A stretch of 40,110 nt of DNA from Desulfovibrio sp. (GCA_017396005.1 JAFQNG010000082.1:1-40110); one strand, 5' to 3'; numbered from the stretch's first letter, positions 1 through 8,820 are shown. Program-made: numbers and translations. Notes: generated by a model not told the origin, from the letters alone.

Positions 1-2
1 AC

Positions 3-419
3 AAGACACCGGGCAGCACTGCCGTGCTCGGCATCTGGCGTAATGGGAAGGAGTTTGAACGCAAGGTAGTGCTTGGTGAACGCCACACAGGGCAGAGCCG
101 CTCCAGCGCCTTTTCTGGTGAACAGAATGAAATGAGTCTTGGGCTGACAGTTCGTCCTATCAGTGAAGAAGAGCGCCGGGAATTGAGTCTGCCCAAGGAT
201 GAAGGTCTGCTGATTGTGGGTATTACCTCTGGAAAACCTGCAGCTGAAGCTGACCTGCGTAACGGAGACGTTATCCTGAAGGCAAATCTCAAGCCGGTGA
301 ACAGCGCTGAAGCCCTTGCCAGGATAGTTAAGGAAGAGGGTATCAAGCGGGGCAGTATCATGCTGCAGATACAGCGTCGCGGGAATACGTATTTTCGTAC
401 CGTTTTGCTGAGCAGATAA
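3..419 (+). CDS. DegP/HtrA-type periplasmic serine protease, C-terminal part (5' truncated by window edge)
   Basis: The reading frame is already open at base 3, so only the C-terminal ~138 residues are in the window. The visible part reads as the end of one PDZ domain (PGSTAVLGIWRNG, the PDZ beta strand after the ligand groove) followed by a linker and a second complete PDZ domain (MSLGLTVRPIS through the terminal RRGNTYFRTVLL). Two C-terminal PDZ domains are the layout of Do-family (S1C) proteases, which degrade or refold misfolded periplasmic proteins as oligomeric cages. The catalytic His-Asp-Ser domain would lie upstream and cannot be checked. A GTG at 24 is internal, not a start. The gene ends just before a clear terminator, so it closes its transcription unit. 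It could be degP, degQ or mucD; I cannot tell which. Confidence 0.85.
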   Translation, partial: KTPGSTAVLGIWRNGKEFERKVVLGERHTGQSRSSAFSGEQNEMSLGLTVRPISEEERRELSLPKDEGLLIVGITSGKPAAEADLRNGDVILKANLKPVNSAEALARIVKEEGIKRGSIMLQIQRRGNTYFRTVLLSR

Positions 420-436
420 CTTGACATCCCAGAACT

Positions 437-466
437 AAAAAAGCCGCCTATAAAGGCGGCTTTTTT
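437..466 (+). terminator. Rho-independent terminator after the protease gene
   Basis: A GCCGCC/GGCGGC stem (443-448 with 455-460, loop TATAAA) is flanked by six A on the left and six T on the right. The T tract terminates the protease transcript. The A tract makes the hairpin potentially bidirectional, but no opposing gene is present. Confidence 0.9.
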
Positions 467-527
467 ATGTATTGCAGTCATCTCTATTCCATCGTAAAAA
501 CAGCGTATACGTTTGGAGGTATACATT

Positions 528-2174
528 ATGTCAGTAGTTCATTGTGATGCCGGCCATCTGCCTGCTCCAGACAAGCTTGAACGCATACCTGCGCTCATCA
601 GCGCCTATTATACTGAATACCCCAATCCCAAAATAGCTGGGCAGCGGGTCGCTTTTGGTACGTCGGGCCATCGTGGTTCTTCATTGTTGCACACATTCAA
701 TGAGGAGCATATATACGCCATCACACAGGCCGTCTGTGATTATCGAAAAAGCCATGGCATTGATGGCCCACTTTTTTTGGGGGGTGATACCCATGCTTTG
801 TCTGAGGCAGCTTTCCGTTCTGCTCTGGAAGTCCTGGTAGCTAACGGTGTCAGTGTACACATCGCTAGAGGCGGTGAATATACGGCTACCCCGGTGATTT
901 CTCATGCTATTCTGAGATGGAATGCCGGACGAACCAGTAGCCTTGCTGATGGCATCATCATTACGCCTTCGCACAATCCACCACGGGATGGAGGGTTCAA
1001 ATACAATCCCCCACATGGAGGGCCGGCAGAAACTGAAGTCACTGACTGGATAGAAAAAAGAGCCAATACTCATCTGGATAACAGCAATCGTCAGGTACAG
1101 CTGACACATCTGCGGGCGGCCCTGAGCTCTCCTCTGGTAGAGGAGTATGACTTTACACGTACCTATGTTAAAGACCTGCCGAAAGTACTTGATATGCAGG
1201 CCATCGCTGCTGCTGGACTCAAATTGGGTGTAGATCCGCTAGGTGGTGCCAGCCTGCCCCTATGGGAACCTATTGCTGAAAGCTATGGACTTGATCTTAC
1301 TGTAGTTAATCGAGAAGTGGATTCTACATTTCGTTTTGTGCCTTGTGACAAAGACGGGCAGATCCGTATGGACTGCTCATCCCCGTATGCCATGAGTCGC
1401 CTTCTGGAAATGCGAGACAGTTTTGATCTGTCTTTTGCCTGTGATCCCGATGCTGATCGACACGGCATTGTGACTGCACAAGAGCTGATGAATCCAAATC
1501 ACTATCTGACTACAGCTGCATGGTATCTCTTCCGCACACGAAAAGATTGGCCTTCTCAATGTGGTATCGGGAAAACTCTGGTTACCAGTGCTATGCTGGA
1601 TAGAGTTGCTGCCGAACTTGGTCGTCCCGTAGTTGAGGTCCCCGTAGGCTTCAAGTGGTTCGTGCCCTATCTCTTCAGCAGACGTTGCGGCATGGGTTGC
1701 GAGGAAAGCGCCGGGGCTTCTTTCCTCTGTTTTGATGGCAGCCCCTGGAGTACAGATAAGGACGGCCCTCTGATGTGCCTGCTGGCTGCTGAGATCATGG
1801 CCAAAGAAGGCAGTTCGCCCAGTGAAATTTACACCCATCTGACAGAGCGTCTTGGCGCTCCTATTTACCAGCGTCTGGACGCTCCGGCTGACGACCGTAC
1901 ACGCAGCCTGCTCAAGGCACTTACACCGGAAAACGTCAACCTGCAAACTCTTGGAGGTTCACCTGTTACCGCTGTATTGACACATGCTCCCGGCAACGAT
2001 ACCCCTATTGGGGGCGTCAAGGTAGTGAGTGAAAATGGTTGGTTTGCGGTGCGTCCCTCTGGCACCGAAGCCATCTGCAAGGTCTATACGGAAAGTTTTA
2101 AAGGGCAGAGTAGTCTCTGCGCATTGCAAAAAGACGCCATTGATTTTCTGGAAGCCCTGCTGAAGGAGGAGTAA
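528..2174 (+). CDS. pgm: Phosphoglucomutase (alpha-D-glucose phosphate-specific)
   Basis: Interconverts glucose 1-phosphate and glucose 6-phosphate in the cytoplasm, linking glycolysis with glycogen and cell-surface sugar synthesis. The 548 residues match the usual ~546 of the bacterial Pgm family. All four family loops are visible: the phosphoserine loop TPSHNP (Ser about 148), the magnesium loop DPDADRHG (about 306-313), the sugar-specificity loop GCEESAG (about 390-396) and the C-terminal phosphate-binding loop RPSGTEA (about 509-515). The ATG at 528 is chosen because GGAGG at 515-519 sits 8 nt before it. A TTG at 513 overlaps that ribosome binding site and is unlikely to be used. The gene stands alone between a terminator and the convergent rluB, and its stop codon lies in a 13-bp inverted repeat. 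Confidence 0.96.
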   Translation: MSVVHCDAGHLPAPDKLERIPALISAYYTEYPNPKIAGQRVAFGTSGHRGSSLLHTFNEEHIYAITQAVCDYRKSHGIDGPLFLGGDTHALSEAAFRSALEVLVANGVSVHIARGGEYTATPVISHAILRWNAGRTSSLADGIIITPSHNPPRDGGFKYNPPHGGPAETEVTDWIEKRANTHLDNSNRQVQLTHLRAALSSPLVEEYDFTRTYVKDLPKVLDMQAIAAAGLKLGVDPLGGASLPLWEPIAESYGLDLTVVNREVDSTFRFVPCDKDGQIRMDCSSPYAMSRLLEMRDSFDLSFACDPDADRHGIVTAQELMNPNHYLTTAAWYLFRTRKDWPSQCGIGKTLVTSAMLDRVAAELGRPVVEVPVGFKWFVPYLFSRRCGMGCEESAGASFLCFDGSPWSTDKDGPLMCLLAAEIMAKEGSSPSEIYTHLTERLGAPIYQRLDAPADDRTRSLLKALTPENVNLQTLGGSPVTAVLTHAPGNDTPIGGVKVVSENGWFAVRPSGTEAICKVYTESFKGQSSLCALQKDAIDFLEALLKEE

Positions 2175-2237
2175 CGTATATCGGGTCATGCTGACAGCCT
2201 CCTTCTTCATCAACGCTACAGCAGGATATACGTTACT
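2170..2237. repeat. Perfect 13-bp inverted repeat joining the convergent ends of pgm and rluB
   Basis: AGTAACGTATATC (2170-2182) is matched exactly by its reverse complement GATATACGTTACT (2225-2237), with a 42-nt loop. The left arm holds the TAA of pgm and the right arm the TAA of rluB. Inside it, GAAGGAGG (2162-2169) can pair with CCTCCTTC (2198-2205), an alternative fold. There is no clean T tract, so this is not a textbook terminator; it may still be a shared transcript-end structure. Confidence 0.7.
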
Positions 2238-3171
2238 TCTGTACTCTGGGTTCTTTTTCTTTCCCAGCGTTTTTGAGGGGCTTGCGACATTTCTGCTTTG
2301 AGTAATCAAGCCGGGCCTTTTTCATGACGGGGGATGGTCCGGCTTCAGTTTTATCCCCTTTTACTGCATGGCAGGCATGAACATTTTTGTCGTTACGGCA
2401 GGATAGCAGACCAACTTCTTCTTTAAGTGCTGATAACTCCTGTGAGCTAAGTACTCGTGTCTGACCGTATGCCAATGAGCCGAGCTGTAACGGCCCCTGA
2501 GCTACGCGACGCAAACGCAGAACAGTCAGCTCAAGATCACGGCACATACGACGAATCTGCCGATTCACGCCCTGTCGTAAAATCATACGTAACAGACATC
2601 GTCCCTGCGGCAGAGCGCGAATGACATCTACAGTTACCGGTAACAGTTTTTCTCCTTCAGTCAGAGTCATTCCCTGACGCATTGTGGCAAGATCTGTAGG
2701 GGAGGGGGATTCACGCAGCAGGACTTCATATGTTTTGGGCAGATGATAGCGAGGGTGGGTCAGACGTTGCGCCAGCTCTCCATCGTTGGTCAACAGCAAA
2801 AGGCCTTCTGAGAAGTAGTCTAGCCGACCAACAGGGTAGAGGCGTATTTTACGTACTGTTTCAGGAAGACAATCAAGAACAGTAGGGCGCCCCTGAGGGT
2901 CATAAACTGTACATACGGTATGAACAGGCTTATGTAGCAGATAATAGTAAAAATCCTGTGGCTTTTGCAGGTGTTTGCCCAAAACGGTAATTGTTTCTGA
3001 TGTAATACGTCGACCCGGATTTGTCTCTACCATGCCGTCTACCTGAACCATGCCCTGTAAAATAAGATCATCTGCCTTTCGTCGAGAGCAAAGACCTGCA
3101 GCTGCGATGGCCTTGTTCAGACGGATTTCAGTTGATGATACAGCGTTATGGATGTTTTTTGTAACTGTCAT
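2233..3171 (-). CDS. rluB: Ribosomal large-subunit pseudouridine synthase, RsuA/RluB family
   Basis: Converts a uridine in rRNA to pseudouridine; RluB modifies 23S rRNA near position 2605 in E. coli. The 312 residues begin with an S4 RNA-binding domain (about 16-63, RLNKAIAAAGLCSRRKADD). The catalytic domain follows, with the motif GRLD and its aspartate at about 118, then GVNRQIRRM typical of the RsuA/RluB/E/F branch. The C-terminal ~70 residues are Lys/Arg-rich and poorly conserved, like the basic tails of RluB. An AAAGGAA ribosome binding site precedes the ATG. The gene is divergent from rdgC across about 210 nt. The RluB assignment over RluE/F or RsuA rests on length and the basic tail, so the exact rRNA target is inferred. 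Confidence 0.9.
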   Translation of the reverse strand: MTVTKNIHNAVSSTEIRLNKAIAAAGLCSRRKADDLILQGMVQVDGMVETNPGRRITSETITVLGKHLQKPQDFYYYLLHKPVHTVCTVYDPQGRPTVLDCLPETVRKIRLYPVGRLDYFSEGLLLLTNDGELAQRLTHPRYHLPKTYEVLLRESPSPTDLATMRQGMTLTEGEKLLPVTVDVIRALPQGRCLLRMILRQGVNRQIRRMCRDLELTVLRLRRVAQGPLQLGSLAYGQTRVLSSQELSALKEEVGLLSCRNDKNVHACHAVKGDKTEAGPSPVMKKARLDYSKQKCRKPLKNAGKEKEPRVQK

Positions 3172-3251
3172 ATAATGTTCCTTTTAGGATGTATAGTTAT
3201 AGAAGAGTGGCCTGGCGTCAAGGTTTGTACCCGTTTTTGTATAAAAGTTTA

Positions 3252-3267
3252 CATAATTATCATTATG
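3252..3267. promoter_or_regulatory. Fur-box-like palindrome in the rluB/rdgC divergent region
   Basis: CATAAT-TATC-ATTATG is a perfect 6-bp inverted repeat with a 4-nt spacer. On the minus strand it reads CATAATGATAATTATG, close to the first two hexamers of the classical Fur box (GATAATGATAATCATTATC). It lies between two divergent genes in an AT-rich stretch where promoters are expected. Neither rluB nor rdgC is a usual iron-regulated gene, so the assignment is tentative. Confidence 0.35.
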
Positions 3268-3384
3268 GGACAAAATGATGATCGTAATATAGGGGAGTTT
3301 AAGCATGCGGATATTCGTGTTCAGACTTGCCCAGTCGCCGGCTCTGGCGTACAACTGAGGCAGTTTTTATGCCAAGGAGTTTTC

Positions 3385-4011
3385 ATGGGCTTTTGTAACG
3401 CCTCTTGCAGTTTTACCCGTTTTCGTATTCTTGACACCGTACCAAAAGAACTCTGGCTACAAATTGTCGACAGGCTCAGACAGCATGCATTTCTGGATAT
3501 TGATGATACCGCTGAAATGCAGGCGCATGGTTGGGTATGCTTTGAAGACATGCTGGATAATCAATGGCTTTCAGCACCTCCACAAAAAGGCAGCTATATA
3601 GTTTTTTCCTTAAGAATTGATACACGGCGTATTCCTGCAAGTGTCATCAAAAAACATCTTGCTCTGGCCATACGAGATGAAAAAGCCCGCCTGCAGGAGC
3701 AAAATAAGAACTTTATTTCCCGGGAACGTAAAAAAGAACTGAAGGAGCAGGTCCTCTTGCGCTTGCGACAGCGTTTTTTGCCGATACCAGGTGAATTTAA
3801 TGTTGTCTGGGCAACAGACAGAAATGAAGTGTGGTTTGCATCTACACAGACTAGGCCGATTGATCTTTTTGTTGAAAAATTTTTGCAGACATTCGACCTG
3901 CATCTGGAACCGATGACGCCCTATAATCTGGCCTGTACCCGTCTGGACGAAAACCGCCTGACTACCTTGGATCATCTGGAATCTACGCAATTTGCGCCAC
4001 AGAATGCATAA
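3385..4011 (+). CDS. rdgC: RdgC-family recombination-associated protein (short form)
   Basis: RdgC binds double-stranded DNA as a ring dimer and restrains RecA-dependent recombination in E. coli. The N-terminus MGFCNASCSFTRFRIL resembles RdgC N-termini, and the body carries the expected beta-rich plan followed by a Lys/Arg/Glu-rich segment (about 85-130, ending KKELKEQVLLRLRQRFLP). At 208 residues it is clearly shorter than the ~300 of the E. coli protein. The ATG at 3385 is chosen because AAGGAG (3374-3379) sits 5 nt before it; the open frame upstream to 3148 has no ribosome binding site and no family-like sequence. The next gene starts 12 nt downstream, so the two are co-transcribed. The family call is from memory of RdgC sequences. 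Confidence 0.78.
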   Translation: MGFCNASCSFTRFRILDTVPKELWLQIVDRLRQHAFLDIDDTAEMQAHGWVCFEDMLDNQWLSAPPQKGSYIVFSLRIDTRRIPASVIKKHLALAIRDEKARLQEQNKNFISRERKKELKEQVLLRLRQRFLPIPGEFNVVWATDRNEVWFASTQTRPIDLFVEKFLQTFDLHLEPMTPYNLACTRLDENRLTTLDHLESTQFAPQNA

Positions 4012-4023
4012 AAGGATCCGTGC

Positions 4024-4548
4024 ATGAGCATGCCTTTAAGCGAATCACCTGACATGATTCTTGGACAGGAATTTCTGACTTGGCTCTGGTATCGCAGCGA
4101 TATCGCTCCTGGATGTTTTACGGACAAAAACGGACTCCCTTTTATGGTAGCTATGGAACAGCGCATAGTTGTACAAGGGGGTCAGGGAGAAGCCCGTGAG
4201 ACAGCAAGCGTAGCTGGTTCTTTGTCTCCCTTGCGAGAAGCCCGCTTCGGTCTTGCCACAGGAAAAAAGGTCACCCGTGCCCTCATCCGTTTTGAAAAGG
4301 ATAATCTGGCTTTTCAACTTACGCTCAGAGCTGAAGATTTCAGCCTGGGCAGTGTAAAGCCCCCAAAGCTGGATACAAGTGATCAGGATGATGATCCTGA
4401 TGCTCTTCTACTGGAAAAATTTTATTTGCTGGAAGTCTGTATGGATCTGCTGGACTCTCTGTATACCCGCTTCCTTGACATACGACTTTCATCTGAGTGG
4501 CAGCAGGAGGTGACGGATATGGGGCAGTGGCTTACTAGAACTGAATAG
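4024..4548 (+). CDS. Conserved hypothetical protein, companion of rdgC
   Basis: I do not recognise this 174-residue protein. It has no signal peptide or membrane segment and looks cytosolic and mixed alpha/beta. An N-terminal GQEFLTWLWYRSD block is followed by a beta-rich middle (about 45-110), an acidic patch (SDQDDDPDAL, about 118-128) and a helical C-terminus rich in Leu, Glu and Trp. The ATG follows AAAGGA by 7 nt. It lies 12 nt after rdgC and 6 nt before a peptide-transport permease gene, so translation is probably coupled to rdgC. The tight pairing suggests a role with RdgC in DNA metabolism, but that is context only. Confidence 0.75.
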   Translation: MSMPLSESPDMILGQEFLTWLWYRSDIAPGCFTDKNGLPFMVAMEQRIVVQGGQGEARETASVAGSLSPLREARFGLATGKKVTRALIRFEKDNLAFQLTLRAEDFSLGSVKPPKLDTSDQDDDPDALLLEKFYLLEVCMDLLDSLYTRFLDIRLSSEWQQEVTDMGQWLTRTE

Positions 4549-4554
4549 AACGAT

Positions 4555-5592
4555 ATGCATCCTCTCCCCTCCCCTAGCGGGACAAGATACTTACGGTGGA
4601 AGCTTTTGGGCTTGCGCATAATACGCAAGACACTCTGGTTTTTTCTGCTATTTCTGGGTATCACCCTGATCTCTTTTTGGGTTATCCATCTGGCACCTGG
4701 TTCTCCTACAGATATGGAGACTACTCTCAACCCTCTTGCCGGCGAGGCAGCGCGACAACGGTTGGAGGCACTGTATGGTTTGAACAGACCTCTATATGAA
4801 CAGTATCTGGACTGGCTTATCCGTCTACTCCATTTTGATTTCGGTAACTCCATGTCAGCAGACAGCCGACCTGTATTGGATAAGATCCTGGAACGCCTGC
4901 CCCTGACTGTAGGCATGAATGTCTTTTCCTTGTGCCTGACCTTGGGGATTGCCATCCCTGTGGGCATCCTTTCTGCGTGTAAGCAAAATTCTTTGCTGGA
5001 TAGGAGCGTCACAGTTTTTGTTTTTTTGGGCTTTGCCATGCCTTCTTTCTGGCTGGCCCTCCTGCTTATGCTTTTTTTGGGTATTGACTTACAGTGGCTC
5101 CCTATTTCCGGACTTACATCCATGGAGTATGATCAGCTGGACTCCTGGGGTAAATTCTGTGATATTGCAAGCCATCTGACTCTGCCTATTATGGTCTACA
5201 CTATTGGTGGACTGGCTGGTATGTCTCGCTATATGCGGGCATGTATGCTGGAAGTGTTGCGACAGGACTATATCCTTACAGCTCGGGCCAAAGGCCTCTC
5301 ACCTTCTTTTGTCATCTGCCGGCATGCACTGCGCAATGCCCTGTTGCCGGTCATTACCCTCTTGGGGCTTTCCGTACCAGGTCTGATCGGCGGCAGTGTC
5401 ATCATTGAATCCATTTTTGCCCTACCAGGCCTTGGACAGCTTTTTTATGCGGCGGTCATGGCTCGTGATTATACCATGATTATGGGAAATCTTGTTTTGG
5501 GCGCAGTGCTGACTCTGGTAGGCAATCTACTGGCTGATACCTGCTATGGCCTGGCAGATCCACGTATTCGTACAGCTGGGGAACGAGGATGA
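4555..5592 (+). CDS. ABC transporter permease, DppB/OppB family
   Basis: One of the two inner-membrane subunits of a peptide/nickel-type (PepT family) ABC importer. The 345 residues start with a basic stretch, then a membrane segment at about 24-45. A periplasmic loop holds the family block [13 protein letters not shown]...[15 protein letters not shown], followed by about five more membrane segments. The coupling (EAA) loop is [20 protein letters not shown], about 242-262, which contacts the ATPase. It overlaps the next permease by 4 nt (ATGA), the usual arrangement for this pair. No binding-protein or ATPase gene is next to it. The spacer before the ATG at 4555 contains no good ribosome binding site, so translation may be coupled to the preceding gene. 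Substrate unknown: oligopeptides, dipeptides, nickel or microcin-like compounds. Confidence 0.92.
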   Translation: MHPLPSPSGTRYLRWKLLGLRIIRKTLWFFLLFLGITLISFWVIHLAPGSPTDMETTLNPLAGEAARQRLEALYGLNRPLYEQYLDWLIRLLHFDFGNSMSADSRPVLDKILERLPLTVGMNVFSLCLTLGIAIPVGILSACKQNSLLDRSVTVFVFLGFAMPSFWLALLLMLFLGIDLQWLPISGLTSMEYDQLDSWGKFCDIASHLTLPIMVYTIGGLAGMSRYMRACMLEVLRQDYILTARAKGLSPSFVICRHALRNALLPVITLLGLSVPGLIGGSVIIESIFALPGLGQLFYAAVMARDYTMIMGNLVLGAVLTLVGNLLADTCYGLADPRIRTAGERG

Positions 5593-6428
5593 GGCTGATA
5601 CAACGTCTCAAGGTGCTGGTGGGGCATAATACCATGTTGATACTGGGTGGGAGTATAGTCCTGTTGATGTCTCTGGCGGCATTACTTGCCCCTTGGATTG
5701 CCCCCTACCCCCCTAATACCGAACACCTTGACCATATTCTTGAAGCCCCTTCTGTGCGTTTCTGGCTTGGCACAGATCGTCTGGGACGTGACATTTTTTC
5801 CCGTCTGCTCTACGGAGGTCGAATCTCGCTCTGGGTCGGCTTTGTAGCTGTAGGTATATCCATCAGTATAGGGGCTGCCTTGGGCTTACTCAGCGGTTAT
5901 TTCAGATCCTGGGTGGATGAGGTCATCATGCGCCTGGTAGATATAATGCTCTGCTTCCCTTCCTTCTTCTTGATCCTTGCTGTCATCTCCTTTCTTGAAC
6001 CAGATCTCGGCAATATCATGATTGTTATCGGGCTGACTTCATGGATGGGGGTTACTCGTCTTGTAAGGGCTGAAACACTCAGTTTGCGTGAGCGGGAATT
6101 CGTGGCAGCCGCCCGCCTGGCAGGAAGCAGCACTGTCAGAATCCTTGTCCAGCATATATTGCCCAATGCACTCGCTCCTATCCTGATTACCGCTACACTG
6201 GGGGTGGCAGGCGCTATTTTGATAGAGTCCAGCCTGAGTTTTCTTGGCCTCGGTGTACAACCACCAACACCCAGTTGGGGTAATATGCTCATGGAAGGTA
6301 AGGCTGCTATTGAGATAGCCCCCTGGCTTTCTCTATATCCAGGGCTGGCTATACTGATCACTGTACTGGGTTATAATCTGCTGGGTGAAAGCCTGCGGGA
6401 TCTGCTTGACCCTAGGCTCAGGCAGTAG
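5589..6428 (+). CDS. ABC transporter permease, DppC/OppC family
   Basis: Second permease of the same importer, 279 residues. The N-terminal membrane segment (about 16-38) and the conserved periplasmic block [11 protein letters not shown]...[24 protein letters not shown] are typical of DppC/OppC. About five membrane segments follow, with the coupling loop [20 protein letters not shown] (about 173-192). The [13 protein letters not shown] stretch near the C-terminus is also diagnostic. Its ATG lies inside the stop of the upstream permease gene (ATGA overlap). About 90 nt separate it from recN. Both permeases look intact, so the transporter should function if ATPases and a binding protein are encoded elsewhere. 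Confidence 0.93.
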   Translation: MRLIQRLKVLVGHNTMLILGGSIVLLMSLAALLAPWIAPYPPNTEHLDHILEAPSVRFWLGTDRLGRDIFSRLLYGGRISLWVGFVAVGISISIGAALGLLSGYFRSWVDEVIMRLVDIMLCFPSFFLILAVISFLEPDLGNIMIVIGLTSWMGVTRLVRAETLSLREREFVAAARLAGSSTVRILVQHILPNALAPILITATLGVAGAILIESSLSFLGLGVQPPTPSWGNMLMEGKAAIEIAPWLSLYPGLAILITVLGYNLLGESLRDLLDPRLRQ

Positions 6429-6518
6429 CTTGGCCTGTAAATATTTTTTTGGTAACTTGTACCTGTTCTCTGATCCTGTTGTTTTCATCACAACTGCTTA
6501 CTTCCACTGCTTTATACA

Positions 6519-8120
6519 ATGCTTGAATTTTTGCGTATCCGTAACCTGGCCCTCATTGAAGACATGGAACTGGAGTTCATGTCAGGTATGAATGTTTTGA
6601 CCGGTGAGACTGGTGCAGGTAAAAGTTTTATTCTCAAAGCATTAAGTTTTTTGTTGGGAGACAGACTAAACGCGGACATAGTACGCACAGGAGCAGAAAA
6701 GACTCAAGTCGAGGCCCTTTTTGATCTTGACGATACAGAAATCATAATACGGCGTGAGCTCATGGCAGAAAGCGGACGCAGCCGTCTTTACATCAATGAT
6801 ACACTCAGCTCACAGGAACGCCTGCGCGACCTCAGACCTCGTCTGATCAGTTATACCAGTCAGCATGCCCAGCATCTTCTGCTGCAGCCTGCCTTCCAGT
6901 CCCGTCTTGCAGAAAGCGTTTTCCCGGATCCAGATTTGTTGACCCAGCGCGATGCTCTGCTGGCAGAACTACAGAAACTGAGCCAGCAGCGTAGCCTGCT
7001 AGAACAACGTCAGACGGGCCTGCTGGAAAAACGTGAATGGCTGGAAATGCAGCTGCACGAAATCAATAAAGTCAAGCCAGAAATTGGCGAAGAGGAGCAC
7101 CTTGAGACATTACGGCAGCAGGCGCGAGCCCAAAAACGCCTTTATGAAAACTATGATACTGCCCTGACCTTGCTGTATGGAGAAGAAGGTACAGGTCTGT
7201 TAGATCTTCTCGGGCGTTTTGAGCGCCTGGCGCAAGGCATGAATAATGATTCTATAATGACAACAGAGGCAGAAGCAGTCTCACAGTTACGGCAACGTCT
7301 TTTACATCTGAGCAATCATTTACGATGCCCTCCTCTACTGAAGCAGGACATAGATATAGACAAGATTGAGTCACGCTTGTTTGCTCTCTCACAGCTCAAG
7401 CGCAAACTCCATCGGGAGTTACCTGAAATTTTGTCTCTTCGTGACGAGATTGAGCAGAGCCTTTCTTTTCTTGATGTCTGTACCCTGGATATTTCTCGTA
7501 TCGAACGGGAAGAAAAAAGGCAGGCTCAACTTCTGCAAAATCTCCTTAACCGTATATCCCCGTTACGGAGAGCCTCGCTTCAACGGTTTACTGCTGCACT
7601 AGAAAAAGAATTACGTGAGCTGGCTTTTTCTGATCAGGTCAAAGTCATTCCCAGCTTTATACCATATGAGCTTTGGCCCGGCATAAACGATGAGAGAATA
7701 CGGTTTCTTTGGGCCCCTAACCCTGGCCAGCCCCCACAACCGTTGGACAGAATAGCATCTGGCGGTGAGCTGTCACGCTTTTTCCTTGCTTTGACAAGTG
7801 TGCGACAGGATGCCGAAAGCGCGACCTATATTTTTGATGAAGTCGATTCAGGGATAGGAGGGTTAACTCTTAACAGACTGGCAAAAAAACTGGATGCTCT
7901 TGCTGAACGGCGACAAATGATTTTGATAACACATTGGCCACAGCTGGCCGCACAAGCCCGTAGACATTTTCAAATTAGTAAAGTCGTCCGCAATAACATG
8001 ACTTTTACCCTTTGCTCCCCTCTGGATGCTGTTTCTCGACAGCAAGAACTAGCCAGGATGGCAGGCGGAGGTGCACAGGGAGAAGCCTTGGCTCGCAGTT
8101 TTGAAAATTCCAGGGTATAG
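6519..8120 (+). CDS. recN: DNA repair protein RecN (SMC-like ATPase)
   Basis: Structural-maintenance-like ATPase that acts early at double-strand breaks. The canonical N-terminus MLEFLRIRNLALIEDMELEF leads into Walker A GETGAGKS (29-36). A long coiled coil runs from about 150 to 370. The C-terminal head has the ABC signature ASGGELSR (about 413-420), Walker B IFDEVDSG (about 439-446) and the histidine switch ITHWPQ. The 533 residues are slightly short of the ~553 in E. coli, the difference lying in the coiled coil. No Shine-Dalgarno sequence is visible before the ATG (upstream is TTTATACA), so initiation may be leaderless or weak. It is convergent with lolA, only 19 nt apart. No LexA box is obvious upstream. 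Confidence 0.95.
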   Translation: MLEFLRIRNLALIEDMELEFMSGMNVLTGETGAGKSFILKALSFLLGDRLNADIVRTGAEKTQVEALFDLDDTEIIIRRELMAESGRSRLYINDTLSSQERLRDLRPRLISYTSQHAQHLLLQPAFQSRLAESVFPDPDLLTQRDALLAELQKLSQQRSLLEQRQTGLLEKREWLEMQLHEINKVKPEIGEEEHLETLRQQARAQKRLYENYDTALTLLYGEEGTGLLDLLGRFERLAQGMNNDSIMTTEAEAVSQLRQRLLHLSNHLRCPPLLKQDIDIDKIESRLFALSQLKRKLHRELPEILSLRDEIEQSLSFLDVCTLDISRIEREEKRQAQLLQNLLNRISPLRRASLQRFTAALEKELRELAFSDQVKVIPSFIPYELWPGINDERIRFLWAPNPGQPPQPLDRIASGGELSRFFLALTSVRQDAESATYIFDEVDSGIGGLTLNRLAKKLDALAERRQMILITHWPQLAAQARRHFQISKVVRNNMTFTLCSPLDAVSRQQELARMAGGGAQGEALARSFENSRV

Positions 8121-8139
8121 TATGTCTTCTTGGGTGTAC

Positions 8140-8802
8140 CTAGTTGAAGAATCGTCCACCGTCCTGACTGCTGCGATCCTCTATGTCTACCCCCTTGGGT
8201 GGTACAAAAAGGAAATCAATATCCCTGACAGTATCAGTAATGAAGCGAGTAAAACGTACATCATTGCTATTTCCATAAAAATCCAGAATTGATGCCCGGC
8301 GTATGTAGCCTTTACCATCTACCCAGATAAGGGCTTCTACCATCTGCGGGCTGGGCTCTTTAGGATAAAGACGCAGTTTGCACAGTGTTTTTTCCTTCCC
8401 TTCAGCCTTAACTTCAAAGTCTTTTGTCAGAGCAGCCTGCCCTGTCAGCACCTGTATGATGCCCTGTGAGCCCTGCATGACCTCAAGAGGATAGCGATAG
8501 ACCACCTCTTCGTCAGGAAGATAGTTCCAGACAGCATCTGCATTGACCAGTAATAGTTCCTCATGAGGCTTGCTGGTCTGCCAGCGTACCAGCAAGGGTT
8601 TCTTAAACAGCAGTTTTCCTCTACGCTTTTCAATCAGCCCACTTTCTCTGTGGCTGATAGTCTGCTCAAAATCCGCAGCAAAAGAGAACATCTCTCCGTA
8701 GAGCTTCTGAATATCCGTCTCTGCTGTTGCAGCCCGGCTTCCTGTGGAAAGCCATGAAACACTAATCAGCACAACAAGACAGTAAAGAAAAAAGAGACGC
8801 AT
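8140..8802 (-). CDS. lolA: Outer-membrane lipoprotein carrier LolA
   Basis: Periplasmic chaperone that carries lipoproteins from the LolCDE complex to the outer membrane. The 220 residues begin with a cleavable signal peptide (about 1-24, ending SRA-A). Family features follow: FAADFEQT, the repeated beta strands GKLLFKKPLLVRWQTSKP and VWNYLPDEEVVYRYPLE, and the aromatic core that builds the hydrophobic lipid cavity. The C-terminal half is as expected (LRLYPKE...ALIWVDGKGYIRRASILDFYGN). It lies 18 nt downstream of ftsK on the same strand and is the last gene of the efp-ftsK-lolA unit. Confidence 0.88.
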   Translation of the reverse strand: MRLFFLYCLVVLISVSWLSTGSRAATAETDIQKLYGEMFSFAADFEQTISHRESGLIEKRRGKLLFKKPLLVRWQTSKPHEELLLVNADAVWNYLPDEEVVYRYPLEVMQGSQGIIQVLTGQAALTKDFEVKAEGKEKTLCKLRLYPKEPSPQMVEALIWVDGKGYIRRASILDFYGNSNDVRFTRFITDTVRDIDFLFVPPKGVDIEDRSSQDGGRFFN

Positions 8803-8820
8803 ATGTCCCCTCCATTTGAT

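Noticed and set aside
3148..3384. N-terminal extension of the rdgC frame
   Set aside because: The extra codons have no ribosome binding site and do not resemble RdgC; the ATG at 3385 follows AAGGAG directly.
4422..5123. 233-codon minus-strand ORF opposite the permease gene
   Set aside because: Antisense to a clear DppB-like gene and the unknown 174-residue gene; composition is that of a shadow frame.
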